Assembly (NCBI RefSeq): GCF_949769195.1
Contig: NZ_OX458333.1
Span: 3,477,001 to 3,541,000, forward strand
Direction: 5' to 3'
Source: Methylocaldum szegediense
Lineage (GTDB): Bacteria; Pseudomonadota; Gammaproteobacteria; Methylococcales; Methylococcaceae
Length of the DNA: 64,000 bases
The notes under the pieces were generated by a model. The model saw nothing but the letters and a program-made list of their open reading frames with translations, had not been told where the DNA came from and did no database searches. Numbering within the stretch: the stretch's first letter is position 1; every line of letters begins with the position of its first letter. This document shows positions 56,357-64,000 of the stretch, one piece after another. The position numbers were made by a program, and so were the translations under genes.

Positions 56357-58201
56357 TCAATGCATGAATAGCTTGGACTGAGTGGCGCTTCCTTCCAGGT
56401 GAGAGCTTAAGCCGACCACTTGGTCGTCCTCGGTATCTTCGACGTGCATCGCGTTTCCACAGTATCCCTTGGCCTTCCCTTTGGCCATTGAAGCTCGCTC
56501 GGCAATATATTCCTTGGTCAAGCCGTTCTGGCTCGCGGCTACCGGGAAAATTCCGATGGAAAGAGCGACGAAAGGGAAATACCGCTTCTCACCGTACCGA
56601 TCGCAGACTTCTATTCCACCGATTTGCCGGTCTTTTGCGGTATAAAAGTCCGGCGCAAGGGTTTCGAAGGTTTGTAGGAGTTGCCGGCATCGTTCCCGCC
56701 AATCGCCGCTTCGGAACAGCACGATGAAATCGTCACCGCCAATATGCCCTACAAAATCCAGATCGGGGTCCGAGATTTCCGTCAGCAAACGGCCGACGAG
56801 TCGGATGAGTTCGTCCCCGCGCATATAGCCGTAGACGTCGTTATAGGCTTTGAAATAATCGATATCGCAATACGCGACGGTGAAATCCTCTCGATTGCGC
56901 AGGAACTCATCTAGTTTTTGCTGGATCAAAACATTACCGGGCAGCAGGGTTAGCGGGTTAGCGTAGCGGCTTCTGGTAATCTGCAAGTCCGTGATCGTGC
57001 TGAGCAGATCCAGAATCGTGCCTTTACCGATCAAACGCCCGTTTTCTGTGATCAAGAATTCGTCCGTTCGGTGATTGACCGCGCTGGTCAGGCAGCGGCT
57101 GACCTCCTCAAGGGATGTGTGCAGGTCGAACTTGAGTGTCGCCTTAAAGGTGAATTCCTGTATGGGTTTCCGGCCATGCAGGTCGCGGCCGTACCGGCTT
57201 GCCAAGAGATTCATCAGGTCGTCGCGTAAAACCAGTCCCAGCGGTTCGCCGTCGTCCACAATGGCTACGGATTGGAGCGTTTCGCTGATGCGGAATATCT
57301 CGCCGACTTCTTCCACGGTCGATCGTGGTGAAATGGTCGGAACCTCTTTCACTAGATGGGCGATCGTCAGCTTCTCGGAGTAAACATTCCGTTTTTGGCG
57401 TTCGCTGAACAGTTGCGGACTCAGCGCGATGTCGGGAGCTTTTTGGGGTGGTGCGAAATAGAATCCTTGCGCCATGTCAATTCCCAATTTGCGCAAGGCG
57501 GCATATTCGTGTTTATGCTCGATACCTTCGGTAATCGTTTGGCATCCTAGGGATTTGGCGATTTCGATGATGGATTTGATGAATTGCCGCTTGGTTTGGT
57601 CTTCGTCGACACCCTCGATGAAATGGCGATCGATTTTGACGAAATTGGGATTAAGTTCCGACCAGAGCTTGAGGCTGGAATGGCCGGCTCCAAGATCGTC
57701 CAGTGCCACTTTGAAACCCATTCCACGGTAGTGTTGGAGGGCATGCTGAAATACCGTCCAGTCCTGGATGGGTTGTGTTTCGGTGATCTCGACGACGATG
57801 CGGTCCGGATCCAATTTGTAATTCTGTAGGTACATGAGTGTTCGTCCGTGAATGAATTCATCGTCAGCCAAAGTAATGGGATTGACATTGATGAAGAGGT
57901 GTCCAGGCAGGCCGAGTTTGGCGAATTGTCGAACAATGAGTTTGCGACAAAGAAAGTCCAATTCTGCCAGGCGTCCGTATTTTGCCGCCGCGGCGAACAG
58001 AACGCTTGGCCTATGCAGCAAGGATTCGGACGGGCCTCTGATCAGGCCTTCGTATCCAAAAATCGCCTGCTTGTCCAATACGACTACCGGCTGGAACAAA
58101 ACGGTCAACTGTTCCAGGGCGAGTATACGCTCAAGCAGGCTCTTGACATGGATTTCTTGCTTTTGCACCTGAGGTTCGCGTTGCGATCGGTGAAGAGTCA
58201 A
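56357..58201 (-). CDS. c-di-GMP phosphodiesterase with EAL, CBS pair and GGDEF-like domains
   Basis: It has 614 residues. The EAL domain (about 25-265) has the motif as EGL at 51-53, FINVNPITL, VVEITET, the divergent DDLGAGHSSL, VKIDRHFIEG, and AQGFYFAPPQ. A CBS pair (about 285-420) includes FRISETLQSVAIVDDGEPL. A GGDEF-type domain (about 430-560) has GGDDF at 488-492 where GGDEF is usual. No RxxD inhibitory site is seen just before it. Most EAL metal residues are kept, so it probably degrades c-di-GMP. The GGDEF domain may bind GTP as a regulator. It is transcribed divergently from the Gre-like gene. Confidence 0.85.
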   Translation of the reverse strand: MTLHRSQREPQVQKQEIHVKSLLERILALEQLTVLFQPVVVLDKQAIFGYEGLIRGPSESLLHRPSVLFAAAAKYGRLAELDFLCRKLIVRQFAKLGLPGHLFINVNPITLADDEFIHGRTLMYLQNYKLDPDRIVVEITETQPIQDWTVFQHALQHYRGMGFKVALDDLGAGHSSLKLWSELNPNFVKIDRHFIEGVDEDQTKRQFIKSIIEIAKSLGCQTITEGIEHKHEYAALRKLGIDMAQGFYFAPPQKAPDIALSPQLFSERQKRNVYSEKLTIAHLVKEVPTISPRSTVEEVGEIFRISETLQSVAIVDDGEPLGLVLRDDLMNLLASRYGRDLHGRKPIQEFTFKATLKFDLHTSLEEVSRCLTSAVNHRTDEFLITENGRLIGKGTILDLLSTITDLQITRSRYANPLTLLPGNVLIQQKLDEFLRNREDFTVAYCDIDYFKAYNDVYGYMRGDELIRLVGRLLTEISDPDLDFVGHIGGDDFIVLFRSGDWRERCRQLLQTFETLAPDFYTAKDRQIGGIEVCDRYGEKRYFPFVALSIGIFPVAASQNGLTKEYIAERASMAKGKAKGYCGNAMHVEDTEDDQVVGLSSHLEGSATQSKLFMH

Positions 58202-58389
58202 TCGTTCATCATTGAACTATAGCACCTTGTATCATTTTGACCGACGAGTCTGACAGCAAACGTATTACGAACGCGTGTATATTTTCGACCTTGCCCGTGG
58301 CGGTCTCGGCCATTGTATCGAATGCCCTGGCGACTCCCGGGCACGGAACTGTTGCTTGCCTCTCCCGCTAAAATCTCGAGGTAGTTATT

Positions 58390-58887
58390 ATGAGTCGTGC
58401 TTTTGTCAAAGAACCGGATGGCGAACAGTTCGGGGACAATATCCCGGAGCGGCCTAGAAGCTCGTATACCAACTATGTTACGCCGCAAGGACTGACGCAG
58501 CTTCAACAACGGGTTCGCGAGCTCAGTGAGCAAAGAGATGCCCTGATCGGAAAAGAGGATATGGGCGCGAAACAGCAACTCAAGCAAGTCGAACGTGACC
58601 TGCATTATTATGAGGAGCGAGTACAGAGCGCCGTAGTGGTGCCACCGGACGCTCAGTCGGACGACAAGGTGCATTTCGGCTCGACGGTCGAAGTTCTCGA
58701 TTCCGACGGCCGGACGCTATGTTTTACCATCGTCGGCGAGGACGAGGCTGATGCGAGTCAGGAGAAAATTAGCTGGATGTCACCTTTGGCGCGGGCTTTA
58801 TTGGAGGCAGAGGTGGGGGATATCGTGACCTGGAAAAGACCTGTGGGGGACATGGAGCTGGAAGTCATGGCCATTCGGAAAGGCTGA
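58390..58887 (+). CDS. GreA/GreB-family protein lacking the acidic catalytic tip
   Basis: It has 165 residues. The C-terminal FKBP-like domain (about 95-165) carries GSTVEVLDSDGRTLCFTIVG and ISWMSPLARALLEAEVGDIV, typical of GreB. The N-terminal coiled-coil (about 30-80) lacks the DxxENAEY acidic loop that GreA/GreB insert into RNA polymerase; the corresponding tip reads IGKEDMGAKQQLKQ. The N-terminal MSRAFVKEPDG matches a subgroup of Gre-like factors. It therefore probably binds polymerase without stimulating cleavage. It starts the unit with the YgjP-like gene, 3 bases on. Confidence 0.85.
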   Translation: MSRAFVKEPDGEQFGDNIPERPRSSYTNYVTPQGLTQLQQRVRELSEQRDALIGKEDMGAKQQLKQVERDLHYYEERVQSAVVVPPDAQSDDKVHFGSTVEVLDSDGRTLCFTIVGEDEADASQEKISWMSPLARALLEAEVGDIVTWKRPVGDMELEVMAIRKG

Positions 58888-58890
58888 GCC

Positions 58891-59607
58891 ATGTCGGCGA
58901 GCTTTCCCCTGCCTTACAGAATTCGCCACAGCAAAAAAGCCAAACACCTGCGTTTGGTCGCGAGACCCGAGGGGATCGAGCTCGTCGTACCGTCTGCGGT
59001 TAGTGAAACCCGAGCCCTAGCGTTCTTGCATCAGCATCGCGATTGGGCCGAACGCAAGCTGTCGGAAATGCGCTCGATAACCGCCCAATTGCAGCCGTTT
59101 CAGCGCCTTGAGAACGGTTCGACGCTTCCCTTTCAGGGGCGCGAAGTTCCGTTGCTGGTTCGCGAGCACGCCGGTCGAAAGCCCCAGGTCCAGTACGACG
59201 GTCGATTCCTGGTTTCGGTACCCGCCGGTAGCTCCGAGAATCAACAGCATCTCACGTTGAGCGCGCTTTTTGACTGGGCCAAGGCGTGGATACGGGAGCA
59301 AGCTGAAACCATCGTTCAACGGCACGCGACTCGTTTCCGATTATATCCGCGTCAAATTAGGGTCAAACGGATGCGTAGCCGGTGGGGGAGCTGCGGTCCT
59401 AGGAACGACATCAATCTGAATTGGCTTCTGGCTTTTGCGCCTTTGTCGGTATTGGAATACGTGGTCGTCCATGAATTGTGCCACATTCGCCATCGCAATC
59501 ATTCGGCCGATTTCTGGAAGCTGGTCGCTCAGCATCTGCCCGGCTACGCCGCCGAACGGCTATGGCTACGCCGCAACGGCGCCGCGTTGTTGAGACGTTT
59601 CGAGTGA
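58891..59607 (+). CDS. YgjP-type metal-dependent hydrolase (M48/SprT-like)
   Basis: It has 238 residues. The C-terminal domain contains the zinc motif HELCH (in VVHELCHIRHRNHSADFW), with the GSC and WLLAFAPLSVLEYVV context of the YgjP-like family. The N-terminal half is beta-rich. E. coli YgjP is reported to have UTP pyrophosphatase activity, while the fold suggests a metalloprotease, so the substrate is unclear. It directly follows the Gre-like gene and precedes the thioredoxin-fold gene by 4 bases. Confidence 0.85.
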   Translation: MSASFPLPYRIRHSKKAKHLRLVARPEGIELVVPSAVSETRALAFLHQHRDWAERKLSEMRSITAQLQPFQRLENGSTLPFQGREVPLLVREHAGRKPQVQYDGRFLVSVPAGSSENQQHLTLSALFDWAKAWIREQAETIVQRHATRFRLYPRQIRVKRMRSRWGSCGPRNDINLNWLLAFAPLSVLEYVVVHELCHIRHRNHSADFWKLVAQHLPGYAAERLWLRRNGAALLRRFE

Positions 59608-59611
59608 CACC

Positions 59612-60103
59612 ATGTTCGACAAGCTGAAGCACCTACTGGTGTTCGGCGGCAGCGCGATCGCACTTTACCTCGGCGCGCAGTTCATCGCCACCTGGGGCTT
59701 GGTTGCCGGGACACCGCCTCCAATACACGCCGCGACCTTGGATGGAACGCTGTTAGACATACCGAACCGAGAGGGCCGGCCCAGCGTGATTTATTTCTGG
59801 GCGAGTTGGTGTCATGTCTGCAAGGCGATGCAGAGTTCCATTCGTTCGTTGGCGCAGGATACGCCTCTCGTCAGCGTTGCTTTGCTCTCTGGGGACGAGA
59901 CCGAGGTTCGGGAGTACGTCAAACGAGAGGGATTCGATGTTCCCGTCGTTCTCGACCAGGACGGTGCTATCGGCAGAAACTACGGTCTGCGTGGCGTACC
60001 GGCCGTGTTCGTCTTGGGACCGGATGGCACCATCCGTTTTTCCACTATCGGCTATACCAGCGAGCTCGGGCTTCGGTTGCGGGTCTGGCTAGCGGGTCTG
60101 TAG
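59612..60103 (+). CDS. Membrane-anchored thioredoxin-fold protein (ScsD/TlpA-like)
   Basis: It has 163 residues. One N-terminal membrane segment (about 8-28) anchors a periplasmic thioredoxin domain with the redox motif FWASWCHVCKAMQ (CHVC) and the cis-proline region RGVPAVFVLG. It resembles ScsD or TlpA-type reductants, used for thiol transfer in the periplasm. No partner such as scsB or dsbD is adjacent. Its reading frame is distinct from the overlapping upstream extension of the quinone reductase gene. Confidence 0.86.
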   Translation: MFDKLKHLLVFGGSAIALYLGAQFIATWGLVAGTPPPIHAATLDGTLLDIPNREGRPSVIYFWASWCHVCKAMQSSIRSLAQDTPLVSVALLSGDETEVREYVKREGFDVPVVLDQDGAIGRNYGLRGVPAVFVLGPDGTIRFSTIGYTSELGLRLRVWLAGL

Positions 60104-60114
60104 GAGTGGTGCTC

Positions 60115-61116
60115 GTGAGCCGCTCGATTCCGAATATGATGACGGCCGTCGAAATCGCCCAATGGGGTGGCCCGGAAGTTTTGCGGAGATGCCGGCGACC
60201 GACACCGCAGCCAGGTCCGGGCGAAGTTCTGATCAGAGTCTTGGCGGCCGGGGTAAACCGGCCGGATATCATGCAGCGCAAAGGGCTTTATCCGCCGCCG
60301 CCGGGAGCGTCGGACCTCCCAGGCCTGGAAATCGCGGGCGAAGTCGCGGCTTTGGGCGAAGGCGTGCGAGAACCCGCCGTGGGTGACACGGTCTGCGCGT
60401 TGGTGACGGGCGGGGGATACGCGGAGTATTGTCTTGCCGCCGCGGCGCTTTGTTTACCTATCCCGAGAGGGCTTGGGCCGGTCGAAGCGGCCGCCATACC
60501 CGAAACCTTTTTCACGGTTTGGGCCAACGTCTTCGAGCGGGGCGGGTTGAAAGCCGGAGAAAGCGTGCTAATACATGGAGGTGGCAGCGGTATTGGCACT
60601 ACAGGGATTCAATTAGCCCGCGCATTCGGGGCGACGGTGTTTGTAACCGCAGGAAGCGCAGAAAAATGCCGATTTTGCGAACAGCTCGGAGCAAGGGCGA
60701 TCAACTACCGCCAAGAAGATTTTGTCGACCGTATCAAGACGCTCACCGATGGCAAGGGCGTAAACCTGATACTCGATATAATCGGCGGTCCTTATCTCCA
60801 GCGGAATTTGAGCTGTTTGGCTCCAGAAGGTCGACTTGTCCTGATAGCGGTTCAGGGCGGGCCCAAGACCGAAATCAATCTGCTCCCCATTTTCCTGAAC
60901 CGTTTGACCCTGACGGGCTCCACCTTGCGGCCGCGCAGCGTGGGCGAGAAAACCATGATTGCGGAAGCGCTCCGTCTAAAGGTATGGCCGCTGCTCGAAT
61001 CGGGGCGGGTCCGGCCTGTTGTGCACGCCATTTTTCCATTGAGCGAAGCACCGGAAGCGCATCGGCTGATGGAGAGCAGCCAGCATATGGGCAAGATCGT
61101 CTTGTCGGTCGTCTGA
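60115..61116 (+). CDS. NAD(P)H quinone oxidoreductase, zinc-independent MDR family
   Basis: It has about 333 residues from the GTG at 60115, which has AGGAG 8 bases upstream. ATG 60136 or 60139 (MMTAVEIAQWGGPEV) is the alternative and would match the family start more closely. The medium-chain fold includes VLIRVLAAGVNRPDIMQRKG, the GLEIAGEVAALGEGV block, and the nucleotide loop LIHGGGSGIGTTGIQLARAF. It resembles PIG3-like quinone reductases that reduce quinones with NADPH. No zinc-ligand cysteines are seen. Confidence 0.87.
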   Translation: MSRSIPNMMTAVEIAQWGGPEVLRRCRRPTPQPGPGEVLIRVLAAGVNRPDIMQRKGLYPPPPGASDLPGLEIAGEVAALGEGVREPAVGDTVCALVTGGGYAEYCLAAAALCLPIPRGLGPVEAAAIPETFFTVWANVFERGGLKAGESVLIHGGGSGIGTTGIQLARAFGATVFVTAGSAEKCRFCEQLGARAINYRQEDFVDRIKTLTDGKGVNLILDIIGGPYLQRNLSCLAPEGRLVLIAVQGGPKTEINLLPIFLNRLTLTGSTLRPRSVGEKTMIAEALRLKVWPLLESGRVRPVVHAIFPLSEAPEAHRLMESSQHMGKIVLSVV

Positions 61117-61169
61117 GAGGGATCGATCGGACATCTGTTTCCCCGAAATCGAAAAAATCGAAACACGCC

Positions 61170-61877
61170 GTGATCTCATCTGGCTGCAAGAAATCTCCGG
61201 TTCTGACCGCGTTGGCATTCGCCGTTTTTTTGGTTTTTTCAGCACCGGTCCGGGCTGGATTCGAGGAAGGCATGGCCGCCGTCGAACGCCGCGACTATGC
61301 CGCGGCCGTTGCGGAATTCAAGCCCTTGGCCGAGCAGGGTATGCCAGAAGCCCAGGTCAACCTGGGCAACCTTTATATGAAAGGCTTGGGTGTGCCGCTG
61401 GACTATGTCGAGGCCCGCCACTGGTATGAGCAAGCAGCTCGGCAAGGCAACGCGACGGCCGAAAGCAAGCTCGGCATTCTCTACTACTATGGCCTGGGGA
61501 CGCAGGTTGACATGAGCAAAGCCGCGCGCTGGTTCGGCAAGGCGGCCGAGCACGGAGATGCGAGCGCCCAGGCCGTCCTGGGAACGCTCTACGCGTCGGG
61601 CAATGGGGTCGACAAAGACAATGCCCAGGCGTATTTCTGGTATACGCTCGCGGCAGAGCAGGGCAATCAGAATGCGATCGATGCCAAGAACAGCCTGATC
61701 GACGAAATGGCCCCGGGCGAAGTGGCAGAGGCCCTAGACCGTCTCGCCGAGTGGCAGAAGCAGAAAGACGCTGCCCAGGTGTCTTCGCTTGATGAACAAC
61801 CCAAGGCCAAAAAATCTACGCCAAGGCGGTCTCAGGAAAAACCTAAAGGAAAAAAATCTAAAGACCGCTCGCCTTAG
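61170..61877 (+). CDS. Secreted Sel1-repeat protein
   Basis: It has 235 residues from the GTG at 61170. A signal peptide (KKSPVLTALAFAVFLVFSAP) leads into at least three Sel1/TPR-like repeats of about 36 residues: PEAQVNLGNLYMKGLGVPLD, ATAESKLGILYYYGLGTQVD and ASAQAVLGTLYASGNGVDKD. It probably scaffolds partners in the periplasm. The C-terminal 35 residues are lysine-rich and probably disordered. An ATG is absent upstream and the GTG has no strong Shine-Dalgarno site, so the start is tentative. Confidence 0.82.
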   Translation: MISSGCKKSPVLTALAFAVFLVFSAPVRAGFEEGMAAVERRDYAAAVAEFKPLAEQGMPEAQVNLGNLYMKGLGVPLDYVEARHWYEQAARQGNATAESKLGILYYYGLGTQVDMSKAARWFGKAAEHGDASAQAVLGTLYASGNGVDKDNAQAYFWYTLAAEQGNQNAIDAKNSLIDEMAPGEVAEALDRLAEWQKQKDAAQVSSLDEQPKAKKSTPRRSQEKPKGKKSKDRSP

Positions 61878-61884
61878 CTTTGCT

Positions 61885-62184
61885 TCAAGCGAAGGGACAA
61901 ACGTAATCCAGCATTTCCGTCACTTCGACATCGAATCGGCTGCCGTTCGGAATCTAGAAAGAATCAGAGGCTCCATAGGATGTTCGTAGGCCAACCGGAT
62001 TCGGCAAGCCCCGGCATTGATCTTTGTGGTTTCGGGCGACTCGGAGTTGAAGGTGAGAGTGGAGGGAAGACACGTCCACGGTCTTGAGGTTGCCGTCCTA
62101 GAAAAGGATGGTATGGCTGACGCCGTTGCCGTCGACATAGACATCGGCCTTATTGAGGACGCTGACGTTTTCGAATTGCGGCAT
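61885..62184 (-). pseudogene. ppnP: Broken ppnP (pyrimidine/purine nucleoside phosphorylase)
   Basis: On the minus strand an ATG at 62184 opens MPQFENVSVLNKADVYVDGN followed by GVSHTILF, like the start of PpnP (DUF1255), then an in-frame TAG (62100-62098). After KTV the frame changes: STLTFNSESPETTKINAGAC with RIRLA continues in a second frame. The end (IPNGSRFDVEVTEMLDYV then CPFA and TGA) is back in the first frame after another TAG (61955-61953). The 300-base span equals the expected 99 codons, so the frameshifts are compensating. The intact enzyme would phosphorolyse nucleosides. Confidence 0.78.
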
Positions 62185-62358
62185 ATAAGCTCGTTCGGAT
62201 AAAGGCCAGCACTGTACGTGACCGGCTGATGGCTAGCGCGCATCTTGAACGATTTCGCCAAGAGGTTGAGATAGGTCGATGGATGGGAATCCAGGCAGGT
62301 GGCCAGAAATGTCATTGCCGATTAACATGAAGGGTTTTGTAAGCCTTGTAACCCTCGA

Positions 62359-63333
62359 ATGTTTGAGCAACTTTTCTGGTCTCTAACCCATCGTCCTTAT
62401 ATCACGCTTTTTCTGATCACGTTTTTGCTTCTTTCCTGGCTGGAGCAAGGCAAGCTGCGAACGGGGATTTGGGTGATCAGCAGTTATCTCGTGGCCTTGC
62501 TTGCCGAGTGGGGAAGCATCAATTATGGAATTCCTTTCGGTAGATATGTTTATCACTATGAGGCGCTGAGCAACGATTTGGTCGTTTTCGGCGTTCCGTT
62601 CTTCGACAGCCTGTCATTTTCGTTTCTCAGCTATGTCAGTTTTTCGTTGGCCCAGTTTTTCATGTCTCCCCTGTGGATCAAGGCGTACGACGTGCAGCGT
62701 GTAACTCCGGCCGAGGTTCGAAATTCCGTGCCAGTGCTGCTGCTCGGCGCGTTTCTGATGCTCGTCGTTGACCTCATCGTCGATCCCATCGCCAATCTCG
62801 GCAGGTATTGGTTTCTAGGGGATATTTATCATTATCCGGAGCCGGGTGTTCACTTCGGCGTAACCCTGGCGAATTACGCGGGGTGGTACATCGTCGCAAC
62901 GGTCACGATTTTCTTGAATCAACGCATCGATCGTATCTTGATGAACCGCGAAAGAAGGCGGGGGGAACCTGTCAGGTTGGCTTATATGCCGTGCAAGGGA
63001 TTGTTCGCCTTATGTTTTTGGAGCGGCATCGTGATTTTTCAGCTGGGTGTGACTTATTGGTTGGCGTACGGAGGAGAGCCGATTCCGGATCAAGACCGGC
63101 TGAAACTACAGGCGCTCACCGGCAGTTTCATCATCGCGCCTATTCTGGTCCTCGCCGTGATGCAATTGCTCAAACCCTCCAACCGTGTACACGGCGACGA
63201 TGTTCGGGAGCAGATCAGCACTCATCCGGTAGGGGCGTCGGTTCAAGACAAGGCTGAAGCGTTGGGGATGTCGCCGCCGTCATCGCTTCTTACCGCGGCG
63301 CGGGGCAACGAGAGCTCGCGATCTGCTCGCTAA
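62359..63333 (+). CDS. Carotenoid biosynthesis protein (CruF-like hydratase family)
   Basis: It has 324 residues with about seven membrane segments. The conserved blocks EWGSINYGIPFGRYVYHYE, MLVVDLIVDPIANLGRYWFL, and YPEPGVHFGVTLANYAGWYI are typical of the DUF422 family that includes bisanhydrobacterioruberin hydratase and CruF. It probably acts on carotenoid ends in the membrane. No crtB, crtI or other carotenoid gene is in the window. The region 62185-62358 upstream holds no gene. Confidence 0.8.
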   Translation: MFEQLFWSLTHRPYITLFLITFLLLSWLEQGKLRTGIWVISSYLVALLAEWGSINYGIPFGRYVYHYEALSNDLVVFGVPFFDSLSFSFLSYVSFSLAQFFMSPLWIKAYDVQRVTPAEVRNSVPVLLLGAFLMLVVDLIVDPIANLGRYWFLGDIYHYPEPGVHFGVTLANYAGWYIVATVTIFLNQRIDRILMNRERRRGEPVRLAYMPCKGLFALCFWSGIVIFQLGVTYWLAYGGEPIPDQDRLKLQALTGSFIIAPILVLAVMQLLKPSNRVHGDDVREQISTHPVGASVQDKAEALGMSPPSSLLTAARGNESSRSAR

Positions 63334-63386
63334 GTTAGGAAATTGACGGCTTGCTGCATTAGACCTGGGAATGTCTCGACTCGGCT

Positions 63387-64000
63387 TCATGCCGGGTTGC
63401 GCACCGTTTGCATCTGTCGGTTTTCGCGCGACTCGGCAAGCGCGTAGCGCCAGGTCAACCCCAAGGAGGTTTGCAGGCTCTTCAGCAGGTCCTGGAGATC
63501 CACGGGCTTGGTGATGAAGTCATCGAAGCCTGATTTGAGGCACATTTCCCGGATGTCGTCGAAGGCGTGCGCCGTTACCGCGATCACCTTGACCTCTTGG
63601 CCGGAATCCATCCGGCGTAGATGCTTCACGGTTTCCGCTCCGTCCATGCCGGGCATCAGGAGATCGACCATGATCAAGTCGGGCCGGAATGTAGCGAGCT
63701 TGTCCAAGCATTCTTTGCCGCTCGAAGCTGTCTCCACGATAAAGTCCAGCGATGCCAAGAGCGCCGATAACATCGCCAGATTATCCGAATTGTCGTCCAC
63801 GATCATGATTCTTCGCGTCTTCCCTTCGTAGCCAATGATCTGGGTATCGTCGACTTCTGATCTCGACGGATTCGACGCCGGCGGCAATGATAGGGAAACC
63901 GTAAAGATGCTGCCTTGGCCAGCCGTGCTTTGCACATCGATCCGCCCGCCCATAGCATCTATCAGCCGCTTACTGATCGCCAATCCCAAGCCTGTCCCTT
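63387..64000 (-). CDS. Hybrid sensor kinase C-terminal part (ATPase end and receiver), truncated by window edge
   Basis: The frame is open to the window edge, so the N-terminal sensor is outside. The first residues [18 protein letters not shown] are the G2 box of a HATPase domain, and the ATPase ends by [13 protein letters not shown] receiver domain follows with the phosphoacceptor Asp in [11 protein letters not shown], the Thr in AVTAHAF and the Lys in ITKPVD. The last 25 residues have no recognisable domain. It converges with the CruF-like gene. Confidence 0.87.
   Translation of the reverse strand, partial: GTGLGLAISKRLIDAMGGRIDVQSTAGQGSIFTVSLSLPPASNPSRSEVDDTQIIGYEGKTRRIMIVDDNSDNLAMLSALLASLDFIVETASSGKECLDKLATFRPDLIMVDLLMPGMDGAETVKHLRRMDSGQEVKVIAVTAHAFDDIREMCLKSGFDDFITKPVDLQDLLKSLQTSLGLTWRYALAESRENRQMQTVRNPA

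Noticed and set aside
59806..60114. Upstream extension of the quinone reductase frame
   Set aside because: It overlaps the thioredoxin-fold gene, whose CHVC and cis-proline motifs are intact in their own frame.
61920..62315. 131-codon minus-strand frame taken as one gene
   Set aside because: Only its central part (LTFNSESPETTKINAG) is gene-like, and it fits as the middle frame of the ppnP pseudogene. The rest is out of frame.
1..64000. CRISPR arrays, rRNA genes, prophage or integron structures
   Set aside because: No regularly spaced repeats, no rRNA-like sequence, and the only recombinase genes are xerD and the IS481 transposase.

Overview
The window is bacterial chromosome and reads as core gammaproteobacterial genome. 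The spc and alpha ribosomal operons run in standard order. The blocks rpsB-tsf-pyrH-frr-uppS-cdsA-dxr-rseP, mutS/pncC-thpR-recA-recX-alaS-lysC-csrA-tRNA-Ser and rpsP-rimM-trmD-rplS also follow gammaproteobacterial order. Several accessory genes (a CruF-like carotenoid protein, alanine dehydrogenase, paired DUF3015/DUF4105, gnnA/gnnB between lpxA and lpxB) would fit a Methylococcales-type or similar environmental gammaproteobacterium. No methane- or methanol-oxidation gene is present, so the family placement is inference only.

Layout. 1-7566: spc/alpha operons from a truncated rplE to rplQ, with secY, rpmJ and rpoA. 7783-9070: folP and, convergent, panD. 9071-9734: a gene-poor stretch holding a decayed palindromic repeat. 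9735-15193: tatABC, a SAM hydrolase, an esterase-like lipoprotein, and a DUF3015-DUF4105 envelope pair. 15352-21250: an orphan AMP-ligase, a small secreted protein, dapD, dapC and proS. 21609-22712: an IS481-type insertion. 22804-26791: yjbQ, a DUF411 protein, glk, two small four-cysteine paralogues and ald. 26833-30717: a DUF6763 protein, glnD and map. 30952-39381: translation, isoprenoid and phospholipid genes ending in dsbC. 39415-48985: mismatch repair, recombination, alanyl-tRNA synthetase, aspartokinase, csrA and tRNA-Ser(GCT). 49201-52172: rpsP to xerD. 52200-56321: lpxA-gnnA-gnnB-lpxB. 56357-64000: a c-di-GMP protein, a Gre-like factor, a YgjP-like metalloprotein, a thioredoxin-fold protein, a quinone reductase, a Sel1 protein, a ppnP pseudogene, a CruF-like membrane protein and the C-terminal end of a hybrid kinase.

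Functional links. lysC, dapC and dapD contribute to diaminopimelate/lysine synthesis. dxr, uppS and cdsA supply isoprenoid, undecaprenyl and phospholipid precursors for the envelope. lpxA-gnnA-gnnB-lpxB predicts lipid A whose 3-position acyl chains are amide-linked, because GnnA and GnnB convert UDP-GlcNAc to UDP-GlcNAc3N, which a matching LpxA would acylate. This is the most informative metabolic system here.

Less ordinary items: a broken ppnP gene on the minus strand at 61885-62184 (two in-frame stops and a compensating frameshift pair); a probable CTG start codon for recX; two small proteins with identical CX8CX4CX5C spacing separated by a terminator; a Gre-family protein lacking the acidic catalytic tip; and an alanine dehydrogenase with an altered nucleotide-binding loop. 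No CRISPR array, prophage, rRNA operon or defence island was seen.
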